Assembly: GCA_030538415.1 (NCBI GenBank)
Contig: JAUNTY010000017.1
Span: 1 to 48,356, forward strand
Direction: 5' to 3'
DNA length: 48,356 nucleotides
From: Neisseria sp.
GTDB taxonomy: Bacteria; Pseudomonadota; Gammaproteobacteria; Burkholderiales; Neisseriaceae
The notes below the pieces were generated by a model. That model made no database searches and was not told the origin of the DNA. It worked only from the letters and a program-made list of their open reading frames with translations. The position numbers were made by a program, and so were the translations under genes. Position 1 is the stretch's first letter. Every line of letters begins with the position of its first letter. Shown piece after piece: positions 36,051 through 44,576 of this stretch.

Positions 36051-37355
36051 TCAGGCGGCGGCAATGCGTGTTTTCTTGCCGAGCGCAAACACGGCCACGG
36101 CGGCCAGCAACACCACAAATGCGGCGCCGACATATAATTGTGCGCCGCTCCAGCCGCCGTCGAGCAACACGCCGGCAATCATCGGTGAGGCTATGGCGCC
36201 GAGGCGGCCGATGCCGATACCGGTGCCGACGCCGGTGCTGCGCACATCGGCATCAAACAGCGTCGGGTTGATGGTGTAGAGGCCGGTGATGCAGCCATTC
36301 ATGAGGCCGCCGACCAATATGCCGAGGGTAATTGCCAGCGCGAGGGTGGCCGACGAACCGACAAAAATCCAGATGGCGACGGCGGAAGCGACGCAAAACA
36401 CCACCAATACCGAGCGGGCGCTGAAGCGGCTGGCAAATGCGCCGAACAAGAGTGAGCCGACGGTGCCGCCAAGCGCCAGCATCATGCCGACGGTTTGGCT
36501 TTGCGCCTTGGTCATGCCTGCCTGCTCCAGCAGCGCCGGTGTCCACGAGCTGACGAAGTAAAAGCCGAACATGATGCAAACAAACGCTGCCCAAATCAGC
36601 AGCGTTGCGCGGCGGTATTTGCTGGTAAAGAGCTGCAATACCGGCGCTTTTTGAGCGGTTTTGCTGTGCTCCGGCAGCGCCCAGTCGCCTGCTTTGCCGA
36701 TTTTGGCGGCAATTTTGTCGAGCTTCTCTTTGGCGCCTGCGGGGCGTTTGCTCATTAGGAAGTCGACCGATTCGGGCAGCCACACCAGCAAGGCCACGCC
36801 GACCAGGGCGGTGAGCGCTGCACCGGTGGCGTAAACCGAGCGCCAGCCGTATTGCTCCTGCAAAAATACCGCCGAGATGCCGCCCAATACTGCGCCGATA
36901 CCGAAACCGGCGGCATAGATGCTGATGGCCAGGCCGCGCCATTTGTTGGACGAATATTCGCTGGTGATGACGTTGGTGCAGGCCAGAATCCCGCCGACAC
37001 CCAAACCTGTCACCACCCGCCACACGCCGAGCGCGACGGTGCTGTCGGCAAAGGCGCTCATGCCCATGCCGAGCGCCGACAAGGCGGTTGCGGCAATCAG
37101 CAGCGGGCGGCGGCCAAAACGGTCGGCCTGCGGCGCCAACAGCAACGAGCCTGCCGACATGCCGAACAAACCGGCGCTCATCAGCGTGCCGATTTCGGCG
37201 CCGCTGAGGCCGAATTCCTGACGGATGCTGGCAGCGGTAAAGGCCAGCGCCAATACGTCGAAGCCGTCCAACACGTTGAGCAAAAAACACAAAATCACAA
37301 TCAGCCACTGGTAGCCGCTCATCGGGCTGGTGGCGATTTTGGTGCGTAAATCCAT
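36051..37355 (-). CDS. MFS transporter, aromatic acid:H+ symporter-like
   Basis: This 434-residue inner-membrane protein has twelve membrane segments in two halves and a central cytoplasmic loop (about 190-240). The opening YQWLIVILCFLLNVLDGFDV and the loop motif ADRFGRRPLL resemble the aromatic acid:H+ symporter branch (PcaK, BenK, MhbT). Substrate cannot be read from sequence, and no degradation genes lie near. The ATG at 37355 has AAGGATAACAGC upstream; an ATG eight codons further up is weaker. It is a single-gene unit with its own terminator. Confidence 0.85.
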   Translation of the reverse strand: MDLRTKIATSPMSGYQWLIVILCFLLNVLDGFDVLALAFTAASIRQEFGLSGAEIGTLMSAGLFGMSAGSLLLAPQADRFGRRPLLIAATALSALGMGMSAFADSTVALGVWRVVTGLGVGGILACTNVITSEYSSNKWRGLAISIYAAGFGIGAVLGGISAVFLQEQYGWRSVYATGAALTALVGVALLVWLPESVDFLMSKRPAGAKEKLDKIAAKIGKAGDWALPEHSKTAQKAPVLQLFTSKYRRATLLIWAAFVCIMFGFYFVSSWTPALLEQAGMTKAQSQTVGMMLALGGTVGSLLFGAFASRFSARSVLVVFCVASAVAIWIFVGSSATLALAITLGILVGGLMNGCITGLYTINPTLFDADVRSTGVGTGIGIGRLGAIASPMIAGVLLDGGWSGAQLYVGAAFVVLLAAVAVFALGKKTRIAAA

Positions 37356-37448
37356 GCTGTTATCCTTGTTTATACCCATTCAATGCATTAATCCAAAATT
37401 AAAGCAGCCGGTACTGCGTTTTTGATTGCCCTCTTATATTCTTATATA

Positions 37449-37466
37449 GCGTGAGTTCGGGATAAG
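37449..37466. repeat. Solitary G-type end
   Basis: It reads gcgtgagttcgggataag, an 18-bp match (one change) to the inverted end of the G element at 38741-39007, with no partner nearby. It lies in the 347-bp gap between the MFS gene and dsbB, which otherwise shows only AT-rich promoter-like DNA. Confidence 0.55.
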
Positions 37467-37605
37467 GACTTAAGATATTTAATGAGTGGGTATTGTTGCG
37501 GTTTTCCCGCCATTTGCTGCGGGTTTGAAACGAGCGTGAACTATAATCAAAGCCGCTTATGCAGGCAACGGCGAATTTTTCACCGCCGCATGAATCGGAT
37601 TCATT

Positions 37606-37650
37606 GATACAAGTGCCGTCTGAAAACAGGTTTCAGACGGCACTTGTATC
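37606..37650 (-). terminator. DUS-pair terminator of dsbB
   Basis: A perfect 20-bp stem starts gatacaagtgccgtctgaaa and has a 5-nt loop. The DUS here is preceded by GT rather than AG. It lies about 53 bp past the dsbB stop. Confidence 0.75.
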
Positions 37651-37702
37651 AGAAACTGAGGCTTTTTGCGGAATGGCCGATAATTGCGCCCGCCGGGGTG
37701 CA

Positions 37703-38194
37703 TTACAAGCGGCGGCTTTTCCACCACGCCGCCCACACCAGCAGCAACACAAAGCTGAAATACAACACGCTCCACACCGGTAACGGCACGCCGAGGAAAT
37801 AATCGGGAATGGCGCAATCGCCGAAGCCGCGCACCACCGGCTCCCACAGCTCAAACAATGGCCACTCCTTCAAACGGAAAGTCCAAGGCGCGCCACAGGC
37901 AGGCGCCATGCCGGGCGGCAGGCTTTGCAGCCACAATTGATACACCGCCACGCCTGCGCCATAAACGGCAGGTATGCTGACCAACAAGGCGCTGAGCATA
38001 CGCACCGGTTTGCTGCGTTGCGCGGAAAACGCGGCAAACAAGGCAAGCAACCCGACCGCGAGCACCGACACGCGCTGCAAGATGCACAATACACACGGGT
38101 TCAGCCCCAATACGTATTGGGAAAAAAATGAGCCGATGGCGGTCAACACCGACAAAACAACAATGCCCCACAGGGTTTTTCGGAAAATATTCAT
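37703..38194 (-). CDS. dsbB: Disulfide bond formation protein DsbB
   Basis: This 163-residue inner-membrane protein reoxidises DsbA and hands electrons to quinone. Four membrane segments surround two periplasmic cysteine pairs: C34-VL-C37 and C100 ... C127. The N-terminus FRKTLWGIVVLSVLTAIGSF and the DYFLGVPLPVWS segment before the last helix are typical. No partner gene is adjacent. Length is normal. Confidence 0.95.
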   Translation of the reverse strand: MNIFRKTLWGIVVLSVLTAIGSFFSQYVLGLNPCVLCILQRVSVLAVGLLALFAAFSAQRSKPVRMLSALLVSIPAVYGAGVAVYQLWLQSLPPGMAPACGAPWTFRLKEWPLFELWEPVVRGFGDCAIPDYFLGVPLPVWSVLYFSFVLLLVWAAWWKSRRL

Positions 38195-38440
38195 GGTTTG
38201 GGTTTCAGACGGCCTTGTTTTACGTAAGCTCGGGAAAAGAAGGCAAGGTTACCCGATAATCAAAGACTTCTATCTTTCCAAACCCGTCGGCTTATCTCGA
38301 ACTCACGTAAAACAAGGCCGTCTGAAAGAAAATAACACAGACAACACAGTATAAAACGCTTTTCAATAGCCAAGCCAGCGTTTTTGCAGCAAAGCATGAT
38401 TTTGCACAAGAAAATAGCGGTCATCTCCCTGCCGATGCGC
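38195..38440. repeat. Intergenic repeat with DUS-flanked inverted ends
   Basis: At 38202-38331 inverted arms ttcagacggccttgttttac... and its inverse enclose about 80 bp. The inner ends acgtaagctcgggaaaag and cttatctcgaactcacgt resemble the G element ends, so this may be a diverged short G element. There is no gene. Confidence 0.55.
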
Positions 38441-38510
38441 CTGCTGCAGACAGTACAAATAGTACGGCCAGGCGCAACAACGCGGTAGTAGAGTAAGTTT
38501 TTTCACTATA
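38441..38510. repeat. Correia-like type A remnant
   Basis: The core (gcagacagtacaaatagtac) and the right end taagttttttcactata are present; the left end is lost. The F2 element begins three bases later. Confidence 0.65.
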
Positions 38511-38513
38511 TCT

Positions 38514-38735
38514 GAGGCCTTTGCAAAATACTTTTTTCTTGGAAATATCCATTACATTCGTCATTAGCTTCGCAAGTCCGCTACGCTACCCCGGCGCAGG
38601 CCGGAATCCATTTCTTCAAGATTCAGTTATTTGATTTCAAATGGGTTGTCATGGCGAGCTATAGATTCCGGCCTGCGCCGGAATGACGGAGCGGATGCTT
38701 TTGCGATGCAGCAAAAGGTATTTTGCAAAGGTCTC
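38514..38735. repeat. F2 mini-element with perfect 5-bp target duplication
   Basis: This 222-bp element has ends gaggcctttgcaaaata and tattttgcaaaggtctc. Flanks are tatct at 38509-38513 and again at 38736-38740. It matches the copy at 24042 apart from an extra 25 bp or so (agcttcgcaagtccgctacg...) inside the left dRS3-like palindrome; the right palindrome is at 38665-38684. Confidence 0.9.
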
Positions 38736-38740
38736 TATCT

Positions 38741-39007
38741 AACGTGAGTTCGGGATAAGGTAAATGCATAGACAATGCAGAAACCTGTGGAAATTCAGCA
38801 ATCTGTCCTCTCTCCTGTTTATCCTCGCAGGGGATGAGGAGAGAGTTAGAGAGAGTGCAAAGCTGTCGGAGGAAGAAACATTACTTAAGCCCGAGTGTTT
38901 AGCCCTCTCCCCAACCCTCTCCTCATCCCCTGCGAGGACAAGCGGGAGAGGGAGCAAGTTACTGAAATTACAACAATTGCTCAAAATACTTATCCCGAAT
39001 TCACGTT
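38741..39007. repeat. G element: 267 bp with 19-bp inverted ends
   Basis: Left end aacgtgagttcgggataag and right end cttatcccgaattcacgtt pair with one mismatch. atct flanks both sides (38737-38740, 39008-39011). The interior contains a second inverted repeat (ctcgcaggggatgaggag / ctcctcatcccctgcgag). It has no plausible gene. Confidence 0.8.
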
Positions 39008-39014
39008 ATCTATA

Positions 39015-39086
39015 TATAGTTGGAGAAATTAGATTCTGATACAAGGCGAGCCAATGCCGTAGCAGAATCTCATTTCTTCGACTATA
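39015..39086. repeat. Short Correia-like element type C (72 bp)
   Basis: The ends are type C (tatagttggagaaattagat and the inverse). Compared with 10074-10181, the segment between two copies of acaaggcg..gagcc is deleted. It abuts the type B element at 39085, sharing TA. Confidence 0.85.
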
Positions 39087-39190
39087 TAGTCGTTTCAATT
39101 TAGCTTGATACAGCGTTGCTGCGCCTTGCCGTACTATCTGTACTGTCTGCGGCTTGCTGCCTTGTCTCAATCTAAATTGAAACGACTATA
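39085..39190. repeat. Correia-like element type B, uninterrupted
   Basis: This 106-bp element has ends tatagtcgtttcaatttagc and the inverse. The core reads gccgtactatctgtactgtc and is the empty-site version of the interrupted element at 5186-5397. Confidence 0.9.
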
Positions 39191-39219
39191 CATACCGCAA
39201 TTCCGGCCTGCGGTATTTT

Positions 39220-39238
39220 CGTGGACTGAGCCCACTAC
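39220..39238 (-). repeat. Diverged REP class 2 unit
   Basis: On the minus strand it reads GTAG then TGGGCTCAGTCCACG and an A run. Its plus-strand context (ctacggttgcggcgg) matches that of the 13654 copy. Confidence 0.5.
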
Positions 39239-39331
39239 GGTTGCGGCGGAGCGTATGGCAACCGGAATAACAAAACGCTTACTTGCGCATACCCTTGCCA
39301 GCTTCTTTTTCGAATCGGCATCAAACAAAAT

Positions 39332-39368
39332 AACAGGCCGTCTGAACACCTTGTTTCAGACGGCCTTT
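39332..39368 (-). terminator. DUS-pair terminator of the pst operon
   Basis: The stem aggccgtctgaa / ttcagacggcct with a 7-8 nt loop and A-rich DNA on its far side lies 17 bp past the pstB stop. Confidence 0.7.
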
Positions 39369-39384
39369 TGTCAATGCAAGCGCA

Positions 39385-40140
39385 TCAACCGAATTTACCG
39401 GTGATGTAGTCTTCGGTTTCCTTGCGTGCAGGGTTGGTGAATACCTGCTTGGTGTCGCCCACTTCAATCATCTCGCCCAGATACATATAGGCGGTGAAAT
39501 CCGACACGCGCGCGGCCTGCTGCATGTTGTGGGTGACGATGGCGATGGTGTAGTCTTTTTTCAATTCGCTCACCAGCTCTTCGATGTGGGCGGTCGAAAT
39601 CGGGTCAAGCGCCGAGGTCGGCTCGTCAAGCAGCACCACTTCGGGTTTGCTGGCAACGGCGCGGGCGATACACAAACGCTGCTGCTGGCCGCCTGAAAGC
39701 GAGTTGCCGCTTTGCTTGAGCTTGTCTTTCACTTCGCCCCACAAGGCGGCTTTGCGCAGCGCCCATTCGACACGCTCGTCGAGCTCGCTTTTGTTGAGTT
39801 TTTCATACAGTTTCACGCCGAAGGTGACGTTGTCGTAAATCGACATCGGAAACGGCGTCGGCTTTTGAAACACCATGCCGACTTTGGCGCGCAACAGGTT
39901 CAAGTCGATGTCTTTATCGAGGATGTTTTTGCCGTCGAGCAGCAATTCACCTTCGGCTTTCATGCCGTGATAGAGGTCGTACATCCGGTTAAACGTGCGC
40001 AGCAAGGTCGATTTGCCGCAGCCCGACGGACCGATAAAAGCGGTCACTTTGTTGGTCGGGATGTCCATGTTGATGTTTTTCAGCGCATGAAACGAGCCGT
40101 AGTAAAAATTGAAATTGCGCACGGCGATTTTGGTTTCCAT
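39385..40140 (-). CDS. pstB: Phosphate ABC transporter ATP-binding protein
   Basis: This 251-residue ATPase drives high-affinity phosphate uptake. Walker [10 protein letters not shown] is at 37-45, the signature LSGGQQQR at 148-155 and Walker B VVLLDEPT at 168-175, followed by SALDPIST and the switch histidine in IVTHNMQQ. It ends YITGKFG, as in other PstB proteins. It is the last gene of pstSCAB; AAGGAAACC lies before its start, 128 bp after pstA. Confidence 0.97.
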   Translation of the reverse strand: METKIAVRNFNFYYGSFHALKNINMDIPTNKVTAFIGPSGCGKSTLLRTFNRMYDLYHGMKAEGELLLDGKNILDKDIDLNLLRAKVGMVFQKPTPFPMSIYDNVTFGVKLYEKLNKSELDERVEWALRKAALWGEVKDKLKQSGNSLSGGQQQRLCIARAVASKPEVVLLDEPTSALDPISTAHIEELVSELKKDYTIAIVTHNMQQAARVSDFTAYMYLGEMIEVGDTKQVFTNPARKETEDYITGKFG

Positions 40141-40268
40141 TAGAGGTTTCCTTGTGAATACTGTTTTCTGTTTTTATGTATAGCCGGATAACGCAGGGCT
40201 TACAGGGTGACGGCCGGCCACGCTGTCGTGTGTTGTGCATCCGGCCATATGTTTTCAAACGGCCTGCA

Positions 40269-41120
40269 TCAATGCTTTTTGCTGCCCAAGATGCGTGCGC
40301 CGATGTTAGCGGCCAATACGGTCAGCGCGATCAGGAGCGCGGCAGCCCAGGCCAATTCGTGCCAGTCGCGGTAGGGGCTCATGGCGAATTGGTAAATCAC
40401 GTTGGGTAGGTTGGCAATCGGCTGATTCATGTTGGTGCTGAAGAATTGGTTGTTCAGCGCGGTAAACAGCAGCGGCGCGGTTTCGCCGGAGATGCGGGCA
40501 AAGGCGAGCAATACGCCGGTCAACACGCCTGCCTGGGCGGCTTTCAAGGTCACCATCGTCACCAGCTTCCATTTGGGCGTGCCGAGTGCGTAGGCGGCTT
40601 CGCGCAGGCTGTTGGGCACGAGCTTGAGCATATTCTCGGTGGTGCGCACCACCACGGGAATCACCAGCAGCGACAGCGCCAATGCGCCCGCCCAACCTGA
40701 AAAGTGGCCTTGCTGCACTACAATCAGTTCGTAAATAAACAGACCGATGACGATAGACGGCGCGGAGAGCAGGATGTCGTTCATAAAGCGGGTAGCGGCG
40801 GCCAGTTTGCTGCGCTGGCCGAATTCCGCCAGAAAAATACCGCACAAAATGCCGATGGGCGTACCGACCAAGAGGCCGAACAAGGTAATCAGCAAACTAC
40901 CGAAAATGGCGTTGCGCAAACCGCCTTCCATACCGGGCGGCGGTGTGTCAAGGGTGAAAATGTGCGCGCCCAAGCCGCTGAAGCCTTCGTAAAACAGGGT
41001 GTAGAAAATCCAGCCCAACCAGAAGAGGCCGAAAGCCATGGTCAGCCAAGACATCAGCAGGTTGAATCGGCTGACGAGGCGGCGGCGGCGGTAGACTGCG
41101 TTATTCATATCGTTTGACAT
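40269..41120 (-). CDS. pstA: Phosphate ABC transporter permease PstA
   Basis: This 283-residue inner-membrane permease has six membrane segments. The cytoplasmic coupling motif [23 protein letters not shown] contacts PstB. The N-terminus is basic ([11 protein letters not shown]). It forms the channel with PstC. It begins 18 bp after pstC, with AAGGAACC upstream. Intact. Confidence 0.96.
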   Translation of the reverse strand: MSNDMNNAVYRRRRLVSRFNLLMSWLTMAFGLFWLGWIFYTLFYEGFSGLGAHIFTLDTPPPGMEGGLRNAIFGSLLITLFGLLVGTPIGILCGIFLAEFGQRSKLAAATRFMNDILLSAPSIVIGLFIYELIVVQQGHFSGWAGALALSLLVIPVVVRTTENMLKLVPNSLREAAYALGTPKWKLVTMVTLKAAQAGVLTGVLLAFARISGETAPLLFTALNNQFFSTNMNQPIANLPNVIYQFAMSPYRDWHELAWAAALLIALTVLAANIGARILGSKKH

Positions 41121-41138
41121 AAACGGGGTTCCTTAACC

Positions 41139-42095
41139 TTAATGTGAGCGGCCTTCATTGCGCTGCATGCGCAACAGCATCAGTTTGGAAATACACAACA
41201 CCACAAAGGTAATCACAAACAGGATCAAGCCCAAGTAAAGCAGTGACGAAAGGTGTAGCGGATCAACGGCTTCGGCAAATTCGTTGGCCAATGCGGAGGT
41301 AATCGATACGCCGGAGTTATAGAGGCTGGCGCTGATGTTGAAGGTGTTGCCGATGATGAAGGTGACGGCCATGGTTTCGCCGAGCGCGCGGCCGAGGCCG
41401 AGGATGATACCGCCGACCACGCCGGCCTTGGTGTAGGGCAACACGACATAGCGCACCACTTCCCAGGTGGTCGAGCCCAAACCGTAGGCAGATTCTTTCA
41501 GCATCGGCGGGGTCACTTCAAATACGTCGCGCATCACTGACGCGATAAACGGGATAATCATGATGGCCAGAATCAAACCGGCGGCAAAGAGGCCGATGCC
41601 CATCGGCGCACCTTGGAAAAGCGCGCCGACAACCGGAATCGGGCCGAGATATTTGATGAAAAACGGCTGAATGTAGTCGGAAAACACCGGGGCGAATACA
41701 AACAAACCCCACATACCGTAAATAATCGAGGGAATACCGGCCAAAAGTTCGATACAGATACCGAGCGGACGGCGCAGAAAAGCCGGACACAGCTCGGTCA
41801 GAAAAACGGCAATACCGAAGCTGACCGGCACGGCAATCGCCAGTGCAATGAATGAGGTGACCAGCGTACCGTAAATCGGTGCGAGTGCGCCATATTTGCT
41901 TTGCACGGTATCCCAATCGGAGGAGGTGAAAAAGCCGAAGCCGAATTCACGCATACTCGGTAACGCGCCGATGACCAGCGAAATCAGGATGCCGCCCAAA
42001 CTGGCCAACACCAAGATCGCAAACAGGCGGGTGGTGCCGACAAACAAGGTGTCGAACAGCCGCTGCTGCTTCAGTTTTTGTTGGAGAGTGCTCAT
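41139..42095 (-). CDS. pstC: Phosphate ABC transporter permease PstC
   Basis: This 318-residue permease has six membrane segments and the coupling region [21 protein letters not shown]. Segments [20 protein letters not shown] and [21 protein letters not shown] are family hallmarks. It pairs with PstA. A DUS hairpin (42144-42191) separates it from pstS, so it may be made in smaller amounts than the binding protein. Confidence 0.96.
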   Translation of the reverse strand: MSTLQQKLKQQRLFDTLFVGTTRLFAILVLASLGGILISLVIGALPSMREFGFGFFTSSDWDTVQSKYGALAPIYGTLVTSFIALAIAVPVSFGIAVFLTELCPAFLRRPLGICIELLAGIPSIIYGMWGLFVFAPVFSDYIQPFFIKYLGPIPVVGALFQGAPMGIGLFAAGLILAIMIIPFIASVMRDVFEVTPPMLKESAYGLGSTTWEVVRYVVLPYTKAGVVGGIILGLGRALGETMAVTFIIGNTFNISASLYNSGVSITSALANEFAEAVDPLHLSSLLYLGLILFVITFVVLCISKLMLLRMQRNEGRSH

Positions 42096-42143
42096 GATTA
42101 GGTTCTTTTATCCATTAATCAGATTTTGCTACAAAGCGTAAAT

Positions 42144-42191
42144 AATCAGGCCGTCTGAAACACCGCCTAATGGCTTTCAGACGGCCTGATT
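42144..42191 (-). terminator. DUS hairpin between pstS and pstC
   Basis: The 17-bp stem aatcaggccgtctgaaa and its inverse have a 14-nt loop, right after the pstS stop. It can act as a partial terminator or 3' end stabiliser that favours PstS over the permeases. Confidence 0.7.
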
Positions 42192-42201
42192 TTAGAGCAG
42201 A

Positions 42202-43314
42202 TTAATAAACCGCAGCACCATTGGCATCGGTGATTTGTTTCCACTCTTCACGTACCAAATCTTTCACACTGGCAGGCAGCGGCACATAATCCAATTTGGC
42301 CGAAGCTTCGTCGCCATTGTTGTAAGCCCAGTCGAAGAAGCTCAACACGGCTTTGGCTTTGGCAGCATCATCCGCTTTTTTGTGTACCAAAATGAAAGTG
42401 GCGGCAGCCAGCGGCCAGGCTTGGTCGGCAGGCTGGTCGGTCAGCACCAGGCTGAAGCCCGGAACGCTCTTCCAGTCTACGTCAGCCGCGGCGGCAAAGG
42501 TTTCTTGCGAAGGCTGAACAAAGTTACCGGCTTTGTTTTGCAGCTGCACGTGCGACATGTTGTTTTGCTTGGCGTAAGCATATTCCACATAACCGATGGA
42601 GTTTTTCACGCGGTTTACATAAGTGGAAACGCCTTCATTGCCTTTACCCGCCGCGCCCGAGCTTGAAGTGGGCCATTTCACGGTGTTGGCAGCACCAACG
42701 CCGTCTTTCCAGCTTTGGGATACCTGACTCAGATAAGTGGTGAAAATAAAGCTGGTGCCCGAGCCGTCTGAACGGAATACGGTGGTAATCGGCGCATCCG
42801 GCAGCGTCAACCCTTCGTTGAGTGCGGTGATTTTTGCGTCATTCCATTTGGTAATATTGCCCAGATAAATATCGGCCAACACTTCGCCGGTCAGCTTCAA
42901 CGCGCCCGGCTCAATGCCGTCTACGTTCACCACCGGCACCACGCCGCCAATCACGGTCGGGAATTGAACCAAACCTTCTTTTTCCAGATCTTCCGCTTTC
43001 AGGGGCGAGTCAGAGGCGCCGAAATCAACGGTTTTGGCAGTAATCTGCTTCACACCGCCCGAAGAACCGATAGACTGATAATTGATGCGGCCGCCGGTCG
43101 CACCCTGGTAAGCTTGAGCCCATTGCACATAAATCGGTTGCGGGAAAGAAGCACCGGCACCGGTCACGTCTAAGGTGACGGCTTCACCGGATGCGGCAGG
43201 AGCCGTTGACGCAGCCTGTTGCTGGGTAGCCGGAGTAGTGGTGCTCTCCGAACCGCCGCAGGCAGCAACGGCAAATGCAGTAATCAAAGCAGCAGACAAA
43301 ATACGGATTTGCAT
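42202..43314 (-). CDS. pstS: Phosphate-binding lipoprotein PstS
   Basis: This 370-residue binding protein of the Pst system has a lipoprotein signal (ITAFAVAAC, lipidated C19), then a low-complexity Thr/Gln/Ala linker. The mature domain has TGAGASFPQPIYVQWAQAY, SSGGVKQI, DFGASDSPL and the phosphate loop RSDGSGTS (181-188). A DUS (42763-42772) encodes part of that loop. It ends in VKDLVREEWKQI. It is the first gene of pstSCAB; upstream are a weak Pho-box series and a DUS hairpin. The lipid anchor contrasts with the soluble PstS of enterobacteria. Confidence 0.96.
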   Translation of the reverse strand: MQIRILSAALITAFAVAACGGSESTTTPATQQQAASTAPAASGEAVTLDVTGAGASFPQPIYVQWAQAYQGATGGRINYQSIGSSGGVKQITAKTVDFGASDSPLKAEDLEKEGLVQFPTVIGGVVPVVNVDGIEPGALKLTGEVLADIYLGNITKWNDAKITALNEGLTLPDAPITTVFRSDGSGTSFIFTTYLSQVSQSWKDGVGAANTVKWPTSSSGAAGKGNEGVSTYVNRVKNSIGYVEYAYAKQNNMSHVQLQNKAGNFVQPSQETFAAAADVDWKSVPGFSLVLTDQPADQAWPLAAATFILVHKKADDAAKAKAVLSFFDWAYNNGDEASAKLDYVPLPASVKDLVREEWKQITDANGAAVY

Positions 43315-43361
43315 AATATTCTCTCTCTTGAAAAAAGATGTTTGGTTTGGCTAACGGCATC

Positions 43362-43406
43362 AGTTTAAGAAAGCTTTGTTTCAACTGTGTGACAACAATT
43401 ACAAAG
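43362..43406 (-). promoter_or_regulatory. Candidate PhoB-type promoter of pstS (weak)
   Basis: On the minus strand CTTTGTA, TTGTCAC and TTGAAAC are phased by 11 bp (43406 down to 43378). TAAACT (43367-43362) lies 10 bp after the last. Only the middle repeat is close to CTGTCAT, but the layout equals that of phoX and phoU. Confidence 0.4.
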
Positions 43407-43499
43407 TCTTACGTTTTTACCATCACCACTTCCAACTGCATTGATTTTTAAAGATTAAATATATAAGAGTGGTTTTTTTGCCGCTAACGAAATCCTACA

Positions 43500-43548
43500 T
43501 TTGATGACAGGCCGTCTGAAACCTGCTTTCAGACGGCCTGTCATCAAA
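43500..43548. terminator. Long DUS hairpin between phoU and pstS
   Basis: A perfect stem of about 22 bp (tttgatgacaggccgtctga... and its inverse) has a 5-nt loop. It lies between the phoU terminator and the pstS promoter. Confidence 0.75.
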
Positions 43549-43580
43549 TATAGTCGGAGAAATGAGTTTCTCCGACTATA
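43549..43580. repeat. Minimal 32-bp palindrome made of two type C ends
   Basis: tatagtcggagaaa-tgag-tttctccgactata: only the two outer ends of a type C element remain, fused at the sequence atgag. It sits exactly between two hairpin terminators. Confidence 0.8.
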
Positions 43581-43583
43581 CCA

Positions 43584-43608
43584 TAAAAAAGGCAGCCTTC
43601 CGGCTGCC
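43584..43608 (-). terminator. Terminator of phoU
   Basis: The stem ggcagcc / ggctgcc with a short loop and an adjacent six-A run on the plus strand lies 23 bp past the phoU stop. Confidence 0.9.
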
Positions 43609-43631
43609 AAATCTGCTTGCCGCAGGAAATC

Positions 43632-44333
43632 TCATTCGCCCAGATTTTGTTTGATTTCATCCAAAGGTGTATGACGCACATCAATGCCGCGTGTCAGATA
43701 AACCACGTGTTCGGCAATATTGGTTGCATGATCACCAATCCGCTCGACCGCCTTGTTCATCATCATCACATCCAGCCAAACGCCGATGCTGTGCGGATCT
43801 TCCATCATGCGTGTAACCAGCAGGCGCGTCTGATTGCGGTAATCGGTATCCAGTTTGCGGTCAGACTCGCGCAAATTGACAATAGCCAAATCATCCAACC
43901 GGGCAAAAGCATCCAGCGAGCGACGAATCATCGGCATGGTCATTTCCGCAATTCGGTGGGTATCGTAAAGCTCGGTAGTGGTGGTGCGGTTGTGCGACAG
44001 TAACTCATGCGCAGTCAGCGCAATCTTTTTCAATTCGTCACCAATGCGTTCCAAATCCACAATCACCCGGCTTACCGCCAAAACAAAACGCAAATCACCG
44101 GCAGCAGGCTGACGGCGGGCAATAATGGTTTGGCACTCGTCATCAATCTGTATTTCCAAATCATTAATTGCACCGTCTCCGTCAATCACAGCGGCCAAAC
44201 CTGACACATCGCTGCCCGACAACGCTTCCAATACCGACTGCAACTGGCGCTCCACCAAACCGCCCATGCGCATGACTTCAGTGCGCACATTTTCCAACTC
44301 TTGATTAAAATGGGATGAAATATGTTCGGCCAT
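43632..44333 (-). CDS. phoU: Phosphate-uptake regulator PhoU
   Basis: This 233-residue cytoplasmic all-helical protein has two PhoU three-helix domains and damps the Pho response at the PstB/PhoR level. Metal-binding motifs are DLERIGDELKKIA and VERIGDHATNIAEHVVYL. The start ATG at 44333 has AGGAG six bases upstream and gives the normal start AEHISSHFNQELENV. Unlike many genomes it lies upstream of pstSCAB, with its own terminator and its own PhoB-type promoter. Confidence 0.95.
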   Translation of the reverse strand: MAEHISSHFNQELENVRTEVMRMGGLVERQLQSVLEALSGSDVSGLAAVIDGDGAINDLEIQIDDECQTIIARRQPAAGDLRFVLAVSRVIVDLERIGDELKKIALTAHELLSHNRTTTTELYDTHRIAEMTMPMIRRSLDAFARLDDLAIVNLRESDRKLDTDYRNQTRLLVTRMMEDPHSIGVWLDVMMMNKAVERIGDHATNIAEHVVYLTRGIDVRHTPLDEIKQNLGE

Positions 44334-44373
44334 TGCCCTCTCCTGAAAATTCGTATTCATATCTATCCGTTGC

Positions 44374-44407
44374 ATCATAAAACAGTTTGATGACAAAATC
44401 TTGACAG
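44374..44407 (-). promoter_or_regulatory. PhoB-type promoter of phoU (Pho box and -10)
   Basis: On the minus strand CTGTCAA-gatt-TTGTCAT (44407-44390) matches the Pho box with six of seven bases in each repeat. TATGAT (44379-44374) follows after exactly 10 bp, as at phoX. A third phased repeat, CTGTTTT, lies in between. The start codon is 40 bp downstream of the -10. Confidence 0.75.
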
Positions 44408-44468
44408 ATATTACAATTATTACAAGAAATCCGCTTGCTGTACAAACCCGCTCTCTGATACCTGTTCA

Positions 44469-44576
44469 TATAGTGGAAAAACTTAATATTTGATACAAGG
44501 CAGCAAACCGCAGACAGTACAGATAGTACGGCAAGGTGCAGCAACGCCGTAGCAGATATTAAGTTTTTTCACTATA
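44469..44576. repeat. Correia-like element type A
   Basis: This 108-bp element has ends tatagtggaaaaacttaata and the inverse (tattaagttttttcactata). It carries the full shared core. Confidence 0.9.

Noticed and set aside
43483-43509. CTGTCAT inside the DUS hairpin upstream of pstS as a Pho box
   Set aside because: Only one half-site is present; the segment 11 bp further does not match, and the heptamer is part of the hairpin stem.
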